Shown here piece after piece: positions 27,953 to 38,171 of a DNA stretch of 41,284 nt (its first letter is position 1; every line of letters begins with the position of its first letter). The position numbers were made by a program, and so were the translations under genes. Source of the DNA: an archaeon (lineage in GTDB: Archaea; Thermoproteota; Thermoprotei; Thermofilales; JAPDKD01); NCBI GenBank assembly GCA_029258735.1, contig JAPDKD010000103.1:1-41284 (forward strand), given 5' to 3'. The notes beneath the pieces are model-generated. The model was given only the letters and a program-made list of their open reading frames with translations. It ran no database searches and had not been told where the DNA came from.

Positions 27953-29011
27953 ATGCCTAGGAAAAAGAAGGAAAAAATAGAAATAAAGGAGCCTGAACCC
28001 GAAATTGATTTGGAAGCTGAATACGATGCAATATTAAGCGAAGTAGTTGGGGAAGAGGAGCAGACCCCACAGCCAAAGCTTGAACTAGAGGATCTCGAAG
28101 GAGTGGGAAGAATAACCGCGGAAAAACTCAGAAATGCAGGCTTCTTCTCTATAAAGGACATAGCTTTCGCTTCGGCTCATGAGCTCGCGCAAGTTGTTGG
28201 CTCTGAAAATCGCGCACTTAACCTGATAAGACAGGCTCAACGTATATATTCAGGCAGGCTCTTCATAACAGCCAAAGAATACTACGATAAAAGAAGGAAC
28301 ATCTCTCTAATATCTACTGGAGTAAAAGCACTAGACGACCTGCTAGATGGGGGAATAGAAACCCAAGCAATAACCGAGTTCATAGGAGAATTTGGCGCCG
28401 GAAAAACGCAGCTATGCCATCAGCTTTCCGTAATGGTGCAGCTACCTCCAGAGCAAGGCGGGCTCTCAGCGAGAGCAATATATATCGATAGCGAGGGAAC
28501 ATTCCGTCCCGAACGCATCGTAGACATTGCTAAATATAGAGGCGTAGATCCGGATAAAGCCCTAGAAAATATAATATATGCTCGTGCCTACAACAGCGAC
28601 CACCAAATGCTCATAGTAGACGAAGCAAAACGAATCATAGAAGAACAAAACGTTAAGCTTATAGTGGTCGACAGCTTGGTCGGACATTTCAGAGCCGAGT
28701 ATCCGGGAAGAGAAAACCTGGCTGTGCGCCAACAAAAACTCAACAAGCACATTAACCAGCTCATGCGAATAGCAAGCGTATATGACATAGCAGTTGTTGT
28801 AACCAACCAGGTAATCGCGGCACCGGATATCTTCTTTGGAAATCCGCTTAGACCAGCCGGAGGAAACATTGTAGCCCACGGATGCACCTACAGAATATGG
28901 ATAAGAAAAAGCAAAGAAGGAAAAAGAATAGCAAGAATAATAGACAGCCCCAAACATGCGGAAAAAGAGGCGGTATTCTTAATATCGCAAGAAGGGGTAG
29001 TTGACTTATAA
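27953..29011 (+). CDS. radA: DNA repair and recombination protein RadA
   Basis: HhH N-domain, [14 protein letters not shown] Walker [37 protein letters not shown]. Confidence 0.95.
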   Translation: MPRKKKEKIEIKEPEPEIDLEAEYDAILSEVVGEEEQTPQPKLELEDLEGVGRITAEKLRNAGFFSIKDIAFASAHELAQVVGSENRALNLIRQAQRIYSGRLFITAKEYYDKRRNISLISTGVKALDDLLDGGIETQAITEFIGEFGAGKTQLCHQLSVMVQLPPEQGGLSARAIYIDSEGTFRPERIVDIAKYRGVDPDKALENIIYARAYNSDHQMLIVDEAKRIIEEQNVKLIVVDSLVGHFRAEYPGRENLAVRQQKLNKHINQLMRIASVYDIAVVVTNQVIAAPDIFFGNPLRPAGGNIVAHGCTYRIWIRKSKEGKRIARIIDSPKHAEKEAVFLISQEGVVDL

Positions 29012-29030
29012 TATCCTTGCCATTATATAA

Positions 29031-29058
29031 ATGCTTTCTGAAGCATATTCATATTTTT
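29031..29058 (+). terminator. Putative hairpin terminator downstream of radA
   Basis: Perfect ATGCTT-TCTG-AAGCAT hairpin followed by an ATTTTT run. Confidence 0.4.
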
Positions 29059-29127
29059 CTTAAAGATATTTAAGTAAATTAAAATATTGTCTGAAAACAG
29101 TACAAGTTATTTTTAAAAACTAGCGTA

Positions 29128-29619
29128 TTGAAACAATTTAAGGTAGCACTCATGGCGAAGCCAAGCTTCCTATACATCGACGGATCAAAAGACGTACCAT
29201 CATCAGTAATAAAGCTAGGCGAGAGTATAATGCAAAAAACCGGAATAAAAGAAGGAGATGCAGTAAAAATATCCACAGGCAATAAACACGCAATACTTTG
29301 GGTTAGAAAAAGCAACGAACAAAACATGGCAAGAGCAAACAGCAATCTTCTAAACCTCCTATTCAAAGAAGAAAGGGGAATAGTCAAAATTACAAAAACC
29401 ACACTTAAAGAATCGAAATATGTAGAGCTTAAACTGCTAGAAAATTCTGACATAAACGTTTTAGATGCAAAAAGAAGCTTAATATTTACACCAGTAGTCG
29501 AAAACGGATATATCGTTGTGTTCATAGGCGAGAATACTCGGCCATTAAACTTTAAAGTACAAAGAGTATACCCGTCACCATCTTTCATAACCACCACAAC
29601 CCAAATCTTCTTTAGCTAA
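29128..29619 (+). CDS. Stand-alone Cdc48/VAT N-domain-like protein
   Basis: 163 aa; IKEGDAVKISTGNKHAILWV double-psi-barrel-like, later FTPVVENGYIVVFIGENTRPLNFKVQRVYPSPSFITTTTQIFF resembling the Cdc48 N C-terminal subdomain; no AAA motifs. An ATG at 29152 is an alternative start. Confidence 0.5.
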   Translation: MKQFKVALMAKPSFLYIDGSKDVPSSVIKLGESIMQKTGIKEGDAVKISTGNKHAILWVRKSNEQNMARANSNLLNLLFKEERGIVKITKTTLKESKYVELKLLENSDINVLDAKRSLIFTPVVENGYIVVFIGENTRPLNFKVQRVYPSPSFITTTTQIFFS

Positions 29620-29693
29620 ATAGCGAATTATTATAGAACAAGTTAAAAAGCGGCAATAAAATAAGGAATATCAATTGAAAATGATAGGGGAGA

Positions 29694-31544
29694 ATGATGA
29701 GGCTAATAGATGTAGCATCTTCGGAAGTCGTTAAAGCGTTAAAAGGCTCAAAAATGACGCGAATAAGAGAAGTATTTAGAAAAAAAGCCCCGCGACTAAT
29801 CGTTATAGTTGAGGATTATTTCAAAAACAAATACGTAGGCTACGTAACTAGACACGATGTTATTCAAATAACATCCTCAAAATCCAACAAATTGGTTGAC
29901 GATTTTCTTCACGATAAGCCTATACTAACGCCGGAGCTTTCAATACAAGAGGCAATCTCCATTTTGAGGGAAAGCGGTAGATACGCTCTACCTCTGGTAG
30001 AATCTCTCGAGACAAAAAAGGTCTTAGGAATATTTTCTTACAGAGGACTGCTACGTGTCTTAAAAGCTTCAGGCTTCTCTCCAAAAGCAAAAGCAGCCGC
30101 AGATGTAATGACCACCGAAAATCTACCCCTAATCCCGCAGCAATCCCCCATAACAAAAGCCTGGTCTCAACTCGTATATAGGGGAAGACAAGGCTTAGTC
30201 GTTATCAGAGATGAAAAGACGCCTAAACCCGTCGGTATTCTCACGGCCCTAGACCTAATTCAGAGCGGAAAATGGTACTTCAGAAGAGAAAGCGAACACG
30301 GCGTAACCACCCCCGCACGCGTAAGAACAGTAATGAAGAGGGGAGCGATAGTAGCGTACCCTGACACGCCAGTAGACATTATAGCAGACTATATTATAAA
30401 CCACGACTTCTCCCTAATCCCGGTAGTCGATAAAGACGGCAACGTAATAGGCATAGTAACACAGGAAGACGTTGTCAGAGCCTATATAGAAGGAATAAAG
30501 CCCGGAAGAGTGCCAGTTCCAGCAGCTCTGCCGCCACTGCGTGCAGAGGCCCAGGAAGCGCTCACTTTCAGATCATCGACTTCAATAATGCAGCAAGTAC
30601 TAGTTTCCGCGAAAATAGCCGCTCCATCCGGCCTCCGCGCGATCGATATTGCGCGTCCAGAGTTGCCAGCGGTAAGATTAACAGACACCATAGAGAGAGC
30701 ACGCAACATTATGCTCCGAGAAAAAGTAAATTCCCTGCTTGTCGTAGATGAAGAAGGCAGAATCGTAGGCTCATTATCCACAAGAAACTTCCTTTACGCC
30801 ATAGGCATAAAAGGCCCTCTGTGGAAACGGCGCCCTTACGAGAAAAGCTTCATAAATGAAATAATGAATCAAAACGTTCTGCTAGTGCGAGAAGAAACGC
30901 CAGTAGAAGACGTAGCAAAAGAAATGTTAAACACAGAATCCGAAGTCGCCATAGTCACTGATGAAAAAGGATTGCTAAAAGGAATAATAACCAAGGAGGA
31001 ACTTGCGGATGCCCTAGCAAGAATACGCGGAGAAATGAAAATAGAAAACATAATGCCTCCTCCCAAGCTCGGAGTAGTGCATCCCCACCACTCCTTAGCT
31101 CATGCCGTAAAAAGAATGAAGGCGTATTATCTGGACGCTCTAGCTGTCGCGGTAGGAGGCGTCGCCGAAGGAGTTGTCAGCGAAAATAGGTTGCCGTTCA
31201 TACCTTTAGAGGATTCTAAAACGGGATTACGGACCAGGCGACTACTATGGGTTAAAAAGTTAGAGAAAGGCGGAAGAAAAATGGGAAGATACATTAAGAT
31301 AACACCACTACTAGTCGAAGACGTAATGGTGCCTACCAGAGACATCGTAGAAACAGATGAAACGCTAGAAAACGCAATCAATATAATGAAAAAACTGAAC
31401 ATATATGGCCTCCCTGTGATTAATAAAGACGGAAAAGTAATAGGGGTCGTATGTAAACACGACTACATGAGAGAGCTTGCCAGGGCCTCCAAGCTCGTAG
31501 GGAAAATAAAAACTAAAGTAAGGGAGGCGAGGTTAAGTGAATAG
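29694..31544 (+). CDS. Eight-CBS-motif protein
   Basis: Eight CBS-like repeats by eye, e.g. YVGYVTRHDV, VLGIFSYRGL, PVGILTALDL, VIGIVTQEDV, IVGSLSTRNF, LKGIITKEEL, AEGVVSENRL, VIGVVCKHDY. Confidence 0.8.
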   Translation: MMRLIDVASSEVVKALKGSKMTRIREVFRKKAPRLIVIVEDYFKNKYVGYVTRHDVIQITSSKSNKLVDDFLHDKPILTPELSIQEAISILRESGRYALPLVESLETKKVLGIFSYRGLLRVLKASGFSPKAKAAADVMTTENLPLIPQQSPITKAWSQLVYRGRQGLVVIRDEKTPKPVGILTALDLIQSGKWYFRRESEHGVTTPARVRTVMKRGAIVAYPDTPVDIIADYIINHDFSLIPVVDKDGNVIGIVTQEDVVRAYIEGIKPGRVPVPAALPPLRAEAQEALTFRSSTSIMQQVLVSAKIAAPSGLRAIDIARPELPAVRLTDTIERARNIMLREKVNSLLVVDEEGRIVGSLSTRNFLYAIGIKGPLWKRRPYEKSFINEIMNQNVLLVREETPVEDVAKEMLNTESEVAIVTDEKGLLKGIITKEELADALARIRGEMKIENIMPPPKLGVVHPHHSLAHAVKRMKAYYLDALAVAVGGVAEGVVSENRLPFIPLEDSKTGLRTRRLLWVKKLEKGGRKMGRYIKITPLLVEDVMVPTRDIVETDETLENAINIMKKLNIYGLPVINKDGKVIGVVCKHDYMRELARASKLVGKIKTKVREARLSE

Positions 31545-31845
31545 CAATTTTATAGCTAGTGAAACAAGGGACGGAGTAATACTTCGAGTAGCTGTGAAAA
31601 CAGAGAGGCCGAGAGTTGCTTTTCGGCTAGAGGAAGATGCAATAATTATTGAGGTAAATGAGCCGCCAATAATGGGAAGAGCAAATGCCGCAATGAAAAA
31701 GTTGCTAGCTGATAAACTAGGGGTTAAAACGAGCAATATAGAGATAGTAAAAGGAGCTAGAAGCAAAGTAAAATATGTGCTGGTCAAAGGACTAAAGGGC
31801 CAGGATATACTTGAAAGGCTAAAAGTTCTCAACAATAAATCTTAG
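31537..31845 (+). CDS. DUF167/YggU-family protein
   Basis: 102 aa; GVILRVAVKTERPRVAF...VNEPPIMGRANAAMKKLLADKLGVKTSNIEIVKGARSKVKYV. Confidence 0.85.
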   Translation: MNSNFIASETRDGVILRVAVKTERPRVAFRLEEDAIIIEVNEPPIMGRANAAMKKLLADKLGVKTSNIEIVKGARSKVKYVLVKGLKGQDILERLKVLNNKS

Positions 31846-32748
31846 CAGTTCTTTTTCGCTTATATAGCCCACAAGCTTTCCATTCTCTATTACTGGCAGA
31901 TAACCCACCTTTCTTTCACACATGATTCTATAAACTTTCGAAAGCCTATCCGTCGGGCTTACATATATTACCTCTGGGGTTGCAACATCTGCCACTCGGA
32001 TGTTTAAGGCTTCATCTACAGTACCCGTAATCAGCCGTTTATAAGGTTCGCTGCTAGCAAGATACCTGACAAGGTCCATAGTGGAAAATATGCCCATTAC
32101 TTGGCTATTGAAAATTACAGGAAGCCTATGTCGCCTATAATTTACTGCCTTAACACAGGCATCTCTTACAGAATCATTTAGCGATACGGTTACAACGTCG
32201 CTTTTCATAATTTCCTGCACGGTAACATCAGGTATACTATACTCAGCTTTATCAAGAAAATCTCTAACAGAAACCACGCCTACAAGAACGCCCTCCTTAT
32301 TTGTTATCGGAAGAAGGCTCAAGTCATGCTTTATCATTAATTCTACTGTTTCGCCGATTTTAGCGTCGTAACTAACTGATATTACATCCTTGGACATGAT
32401 GAGTTCGACAGGTTGCTCCATAGCCTTATAAAAACTATGACCCAACCTCTCTACAATCTTGTAATATTCTCCTCCGCCAAAAAAGTTTGCAACATCCAAT
32501 GCCGAGGTAATGCCAACTAGTCTTTTCGTGGCTAAAACCACGGGCAAACGCTTAAATCCGCTCTTAGTCATTAAGCTGACACACGCACTTATAGGCGAGG
32601 TAGGCTGTACACTTATTACATCAACGCGCATTATTTGCATCAGCGGCGTAGCATCTTGACGAATACCGCTTTTAAATTCTGGTTTTCCGTCACTGCGCAG
32701 AAAATATGGTCCTCTCTTCTTCATATGTGAAAGCCTTCTTATCATCAT
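31819..32748 (-). CDS. Four-CBS-motif protein
   Basis: Four repeats ending LVGITSALDV, LVGVVSVRDFL, VMGIFSTMDLV, LVGYISEKELL. Confidence 0.85.
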   Translation of the reverse strand: MMIRRLSHMKKRGPYFLRSDGKPEFKSGIRQDATPLMQIMRVDVISVQPTSPISACVSLMTKSGFKRLPVVLATKRLVGITSALDVANFFGGGEYYKIVERLGHSFYKAMEQPVELIMSKDVISVSYDAKIGETVELMIKHDLSLLPITNKEGVLVGVVSVRDFLDKAEYSIPDVTVQEIMKSDVVTVSLNDSVRDACVKAVNYRRHRLPVIFNSQVMGIFSTMDLVRYLASSEPYKRLITGTVDEALNIRVADVATPEVIYVSPTDRLSKVYRIMCERKVGYLPVIENGKLVGYISEKELLRFIVENF

Positions 32749-32856
32749 TTTAAGTTTAACGCATCAAAAACCAGTCATGTAGGCGAATATTTTGTTATCA
32801 ATACTATTACAAAAAAGTTTAATCGAAGACGCTATATATTTGAAAGGAAAATTCAT

Positions 32857-33582
32857 ATGGGCAAGAAGCTAAGAATTGACGAAATAGCTAGAACAGAGCT
32901 AGAAAGGAAAATCCTTCATATTTCACTATCCCTTTTACTCATACTTCCGTATTTTTGGACCGAACTTAACGCCCCAATATATTTCGCCATTATAGCTCTC
33001 CTCGCAAACTACTTCAACGCTCTCCTCCTCAAAAAACCACTACTACCACAGGAAATAAAGAGAAACTTCACCAACATGAGGCGAAACATAATACTCGCAT
33101 TTATTCAGCGAGCACCACAACCCCTAGCAAAAAACCTAGAAACAATAGACCTACTCTTCGAAAAAATAGAAAAAGGCATAGAAGAAGAAATATCAAAAAT
33201 CGAGAGAAACTACGAGAAAATAGGAGGATATATCGGGATAACCCACGGCGTGCTAGGAGTCCTAGTATCAGAAGTACTATTCTCGAAATATACGTTCTAC
33301 GGCATCCTCGCGCTAATGATAGTAGATCCAGCTTCAAGCGTCATAAGTGTTTTTACGAAGTTCAAACATAGGCTTCCGCGGAGCTGGAGCACCTTAGAGG
33401 GATCAATAACCGCTTTTCTAACTTTCTTCCTAGTCCTCTACACCTTAGGAGTACCGGCATCACAAGCAATCCTAATCAGCCTAATAGGAGTAATAACAGA
33501 AGCATACGCCATAGAAGACAACCTACTGATTCCCGTAATAGTTAGCTTATCGGCGTATATTCTCTTACTGCCAACTTCATAG
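32857..33582 (+). CDS. SEC59/DGK1/VTE5-like CTP-dependent lipid kinase family membrane protein
   Basis: ELERKILHISLSLLLILPYF (RKxxH), MIVDPASSVISVFTKFKHRL, STLEGSITAFLTFF, YAIEDNLLIPV. Confidence 0.65.
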   Translation: MGKKLRIDEIARTELERKILHISLSLLLILPYFWTELNAPIYFAIIALLANYFNALLLKKPLLPQEIKRNFTNMRRNIILAFIQRAPQPLAKNLETIDLLFEKIEKGIEEEISKIERNYEKIGGYIGITHGVLGVLVSEVLFSKYTFYGILALMIVDPASSVISVFTKFKHRLPRSWSTLEGSITAFLTFFLVLYTLGVPASQAILISLIGVITEAYAIEDNLLIPVIVSLSAYILLLPTS

Positions 33583-33643
33583 AAAATTTTTGAAAACTAG
33601 ATTTAATACATTCAACGCTAAGTAACTGCACAGGTGTAATTCA

Positions 33644-34291
33644 TTGAATGATAACACGGAGATAGTGGAATATGGGGAGAATCACATATCTATGTTAATG
33701 TTAGCTGTAAAAAGGCTCTATGAAGGACTCTCAGCAGTAAAAATTTCCCTGGACACATTAAACGAAACCATATACAACTTAAAAGAAACCATAACTGCCA
33801 TTGAAAAAGACTTTGAGAAAATAACTAAACAAGTCACAGAAGAAAGGAAGCTCATAGTAGCAAACCTAGAAAAATTCGCCTCGGCAATAGAGGAGCACAC
33901 CAAAACACTGAACAAAGACCTAAAGCTCACCCTGGATGTATTTATTGAAGATTTCCGCCAAGAAGTAAAGAAGGCAGCAGAAGTGCAACAAAGCCTATCA
34001 GTAGAAATAGCCGAGCTAAAAACCGTGATAAACGAGCTAAAAACCATAAACATGGATTCATGGAGCCGCGTAGAATCCGACATAGAAACTCTAAGATCAA
34101 AACACAAAGAAACAGAACTCCTCCTCAAAGAACTTTCATCAGATATTTTGGCCCTCAACTCCGACGTAAATATGCGTATAAAAGAGCTAGAACTCCTCTT
34201 AGAAGACTTGTCAGCACGGCTCTCATATATTGAGACCCAAATATCGCAGCGTAAAAAAAGAGAAAAAGTCGAAGAAAAAAAGAAGCCCTAA
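33644..34291 (+). CDS. Coiled-coil protein
   Basis: 215 aa, heptad-rich throughout, Lys-rich C-terminus. Confidence 0.6.
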   Translation: MNDNTEIVEYGENHISMLMLAVKRLYEGLSAVKISLDTLNETIYNLKETITAIEKDFEKITKQVTEERKLIVANLEKFASAIEEHTKTLNKDLKLTLDVFIEDFRQEVKKAAEVQQSLSVEIAELKTVINELKTINMDSWSRVESDIETLRSKHKETELLLKELSSDILALNSDVNMRIKELELLLEDLSARLSYIETQISQRKKREKVEEKKKP

Positions 34292-34408
34292 TAATATACT
34301 ACTTAAAAACTTAATTTAATACAATAGTAATATAGAGGTATTCGTTATCCTAATTAATTCTTAAATCATAATAGCAATAATAGGATTAAAAAATACAGGT
34401 GTATCGTA

Positions 34409-35899
34409 TTGTCTCTTTTCAGAAGAAAAGAAAAAGAAGGACCAACAATAAGTGACGTAATTGCGAGGCTTGATAGATTATCTGCAGAGCTGACGGAGCA
34501 GATCAGCCAGCTGGCGAGAATAAATGAAACAACGATTAATACCTCTCTAAAAAATTTCGTGGCGCAAATATTGCCTTTGCTGGAGGAGCAGCGAAGCTTA
34601 TTAGCTGACTTGGTCTCCCTTTTACAGAACCTCAGGGTAATGGGCGATTTTTCCGACCTTATAAACCAGCAAAGAAACAGTATACTATCTATCATGGAGA
34701 GCGTCGACAAAATAAAAATGTTATTCGATGAAATAAGCAATAACTTATCATCGCTTTCAGAAAATTCCTCAACCATTGTAGAAGAACTTAAAAAAAGCTT
34801 AAAAGAACTTGCTATAGCTAACGAAAACCTAAGCAAGTATCTACAAACTTGTGAAAAAAGTTTCCATGCAATTTCTCAAAAACTAGATGAAGATGTAAAA
34901 AGACGTGCTAGTGAATTTGAATTATTAAGGAAAAAGTTAGAGGAATATATGGATGAATATAAAGGCCTAGTTGAAAAATATAACAATTTATTAGGTGAAA
35001 TAAAAAATATTGAAGGTAAAGTTCAACAAATAAATGAGAGAGAAAAGTTTCTAAGAAAGTGGGAGGAAAATCTAAGAAATCTTGAAGAAAATCTGAAAAA
35101 AAGAGAAAAAGTTTTGGAAAAATTAGAGAACGCGGCACAAGAATTTATAAAGACTCAAGAGCAACTTAAGGATGCTTGGGAAATTTTACAACGTGCAAGT
35201 CAAATAGAGGCTGAAAGAGCGCGCCTAAAAAAGGAAGCCGAAGAATTACACAATCTTAGACTAAAAGTAGCACGAAAAGAAGAGGAAGTCAAAAAGAGGG
35301 AAGCGGAATTAAATGAAGCTCTCCAGAAAACCCAGCAACTTCTATCAGAAATAAACGAGCGAGAAAAACGGCTTTCAGAAAAGTTAGAAGCCTTAACACA
35401 AAAGGAAACCGAGCTAAACGAAAAAGAGCGCCGAGTAAACCTATTAATGAAGAACCTCAGAGAGCTGGAATCAAAGCTTGAAGAAAAAAGGAGAAAACTT
35501 ACAGAACTTGAGGAGGAAATAAAGAAGAAAGAACAAATAATAAAGGAAGAACTAGAACCTTTCAAGGATAGGCTAAAGGAAGAAGAGAAAAGGCTAATAG
35601 AATGGGAAAAGAGGCTTCTAGACCGAGAAAGAGAGCTAACAGGCTATCAGCGCACACTGGCGGCCAGGGAAAGTGCATTAGTAGAGTTAAGGCAGAGATT
35701 AGAAGCAAAAAAAGCAGAAATTGAATCTAGAGAGGCTGCCTTAAAAGAGAAGCTAGAAAGACTAAAAGTTCTCGAAGACGAGGTAGAAAAATTAAGAATT
35801 GAAAATCGACGCTTAAAGGCACTAATAGAAGAAAAAGATGGCGAGATAAAAAAACTAAGAGAAATCCTATTCGGAACTAGCCGAGAAAGTACAGGATGA
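34409..35899 (+). CDS. Long coiled-coil protein (SMC-hinge-less)
   Basis: 496 aa, near-continuous E/K/L heptads; no Walker motifs. Confidence 0.65.
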   Translation: MSLFRRKEKEGPTISDVIARLDRLSAELTEQISQLARINETTINTSLKNFVAQILPLLEEQRSLLADLVSLLQNLRVMGDFSDLINQQRNSILSIMESVDKIKMLFDEISNNLSSLSENSSTIVEELKKSLKELAIANENLSKYLQTCEKSFHAISQKLDEDVKRRASEFELLRKKLEEYMDEYKGLVEKYNNLLGEIKNIEGKVQQINEREKFLRKWEENLRNLEENLKKREKVLEKLENAAQEFIKTQEQLKDAWEILQRASQIEAERARLKKEAEELHNLRLKVARKEEEVKKREAELNEALQKTQQLLSEINEREKRLSEKLEALTQKETELNEKERRVNLLMKNLRELESKLEEKRRKLTELEEEIKKKEQIIKEELEPFKDRLKEEEKRLIEWEKRLLDRERELTGYQRTLAARESALVELRQRLEAKKAEIESREAALKEKLERLKVLEDEVEKLRIENRRLKALIEEKDGEIKKLREILFGTSRESTG

Positions 35900-36209
35900 C
35901 AACAAGCCCCGCAAAAACCAAGCTAATCAGAATGTATCCGATGCTCAAAGCTTCCACGATCTTATACGGTAATGCCGAACCCCATTCAGGCTCCTCGTCT
36001 TTCGCGGCAAAAAAGCCGAAAACCGAGAAGACAACAGATAAAATAGCTAAAATAAGAGGTAAAATAGCGTGCATAAACGGTGGAGATTTAGGCTTCGTAG
36101 TGAACCCCTCCACAAGGTGATAAATTATGAAAAGCAGCACAGGCGGCAGGATAGCTAAAATAATCAAAGTTTTACTTGGCCCCTCTTCCTCCATAGCCAT
36201 GAAAACCAC
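35877..36209 (-). CDS. Small membrane protein
   Basis: 110 aa with three TM-like segments; start probably at internal ATG 36194 or 36200. Confidence 0.5.
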   Translation of the reverse strand: MVFMAMEEEGPSKTLIILAILPPVLLFIIYHLVEGFTTKPKSPPFMHAILPLILAILSVVFSVFGFFAAKDEEPEWGSALPYKIVEALSIGYILISLVFAGLVVILYFLG

Positions 36210-38142
36210 CGAGATACATCATCGTCCTCGTACTTATCATTTTACCACGTTCCATGTAAAGATACTAGCTTTAACATTAGCTACCCTAATCTTCAGCTTG
36301 TCTTTAGTCTCGGTAATATCGCAACCAACAAAAATAGTATACGCGGAAATTTTCATAGAAAAAAGCAAAAAATCCTATTATGTAAAAGTATCTGAAAACA
36401 ATCCTCTTATACTTACTCTACAAAAGGGAGATAATGCCACTATAAGAGTAGATTCTACCTCACAACTAAAACCAAGAAAGGTAATAATACACGAGGGAAA
36501 ATGCAGCTATATAATTTTTGATGACCAAGTCTTCGTTGAAGCGCGAAGTAAATGTGAGATTTACGTATATTTTAAGGAATCCGATCCGAAACCACCAATA
36601 TATCTACTTAGAATTTCTGAGCAAAGAAGCACTGAGCCAGGCTCAAACGTAACTGTCAAAGACGAATCAGAATGGAAAGTATGGGGAATACTGATAACGC
36701 TTCTCACTACTAATCCACAAGCGCAAATTAAGTCAAAATATCCCGTTTCACTGCTTGCATCATCTCAACACATAGTAAACACATCAACAGGTCCAGTCCT
36801 AGAATACGAAGAAACATATTGGATAACTGGAAAATCCTTTCAAGTACCAGGCGAGGCACTAAGCATAACATTTGTTCCTATATATTATAGGATTAAACAA
36901 ATAGCACCCTTTATTGCATCCTCAAACGACATCGTGTACATCAATAAGCCGGCCTTAGCGAACCTGACTATAAAAATAGATGCTGAAAAATCTGTTCCAG
37001 GTTTAAACATATTATCCAGATATTTTCAACGTAACCCTCTAATCTTATATGCGAAAAGTCGAGGAGAAATAGATCTAAACTTTAACAATTTTATAAATAT
37101 CAATATTGGAAATCAGCTAGAGAATTTAATAATTGAAGCAAATACAGGAAATATAAAAGTAAAAGGTAAGGGCTCCGTCAGCATACGACCCGCTCTGGGA
37201 ATTCCTATCACAGTAAAAGTATATACAGAAGCAGGGGATATTGCCAGCGAATGCGAAATAACGAGCATAGCCCCTCAAATTGAAATACCCATAGAGCTCT
37301 ACAATATTAAAATAAATTTAATGGACGTTGAGGGAAACCCGCTCTATAACTCTACGATATCTCTGTATCGGGCTCTAAAAACAATAACCGCACATCTGGT
37401 AAATAATAACAGTGCTGTGTTTAAAAACTTAGTAAAAGGCGAATATATCATTACTATAGACTACATGGGAGAAGAAGTAGCAAGAGAAGTAATACGAGTT
37501 GAAAGAGACTCAACGTTCACCATTAGAACGCGCGTAAGGAGCATAGAAATCAAAGCCTTAAACGCTAAAGGAGACCTTGTACAAAACTATACTGCAGCAG
37601 TATATTCTAACAATAAAATAATCGGAAAATGGCATACAGAAAGCGACACATTAAGAACACCGCCCTTACCATTCAATAATTATACGCTTGTAATCCTATT
37701 AAATAACTACGAGGTATGGAGAGGAAACATAAATCTTAAAGAATACTCAAAAATAATCGTTCCACTTAAGCTTATGCCTATAATAATAAAAGTAAAAAAT
37801 GTTTTTGGAGCTCCTCTTTCGAAAGTTAGCGTAACGCTAAAAAATAATAATACATGGAGCACGTTAACGGATTCTGGAGGAAGAGCCGTATTTAATAACA
37901 TTCCATTCGGAAACTATACATTAACAGTCAAGATAGGCGACGCATTAACAACAGAAAATGTTGAGATCAATGCTAGCAGCATGCAATTTATATCTGTTCA
38001 GATCCCTGTAGTAGCCGTTATAGGTGGGTTCCCTATACTGGTTATTCATGCTCAAATCTTTATCTTAGCACTAGCTATCCTCATAGCTGTTATAATAATT
38101 TGGAAGCTTATTCGTGAACGAGGCGAAATAGTTATCGAATAG
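36199..38142 (+). CDS. Cell-surface protein with repeated carboxypeptidase-regulatory-like beta domains and C-terminal TM anchor
   Basis: Signal/TM near the N-terminus (ILALTLATLIFSLSLVSVIS), three Ig/CarboxypepD_reg-like repeats, C-terminal TM plus basic tail. Start moved from 36127 to the ATG at 36199, which places a signal-like segment near the N-terminus. Confidence 0.65.
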   Translation: MKTTEIHHRPRTYHFTTFHVKILALTLATLIFSLSLVSVISQPTKIVYAEIFIEKSKKSYYVKVSENNPLILTLQKGDNATIRVDSTSQLKPRKVIIHEGKCSYIIFDDQVFVEARSKCEIYVYFKESDPKPPIYLLRISEQRSTEPGSNVTVKDESEWKVWGILITLLTTNPQAQIKSKYPVSLLASSQHIVNTSTGPVLEYEETYWITGKSFQVPGEALSITFVPIYYRIKQIAPFIASSNDIVYINKPALANLTIKIDAEKSVPGLNILSRYFQRNPLILYAKSRGEIDLNFNNFININIGNQLENLIIEANTGNIKVKGKGSVSIRPALGIPITVKVYTEAGDIASECEITSIAPQIEIPIELYNIKINLMDVEGNPLYNSTISLYRALKTITAHLVNNNSAVFKNLVKGEYIITIDYMGEEVAREVIRVERDSTFTIRTRVRSIEIKALNAKGDLVQNYTAAVYSNNKIIGKWHTESDTLRTPPLPFNNYTLVILLNNYEVWRGNINLKEYSKIIVPLKLMPIIIKVKNVFGAPLSKVSVTLKNNNTWSTLTDSGGRAVFNNIPFGNYTLTVKIGDALTTENVEINASSMQFISVQIPVVAVIGGFPILVIHAQIFILALAILIAVIIIWKLIRERGEIVIE

Positions 38143-38171
38143 AAAAGCAAATACACTCGAAGGTTTTCAAT

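Noticed and set aside
34366-35565. Antisense Ser/Phe/Leu-rich ORFs opposite the coiled-coil gene
   Set aside because: Typical complement of Glu/Lys-rich codons, not real proteins.
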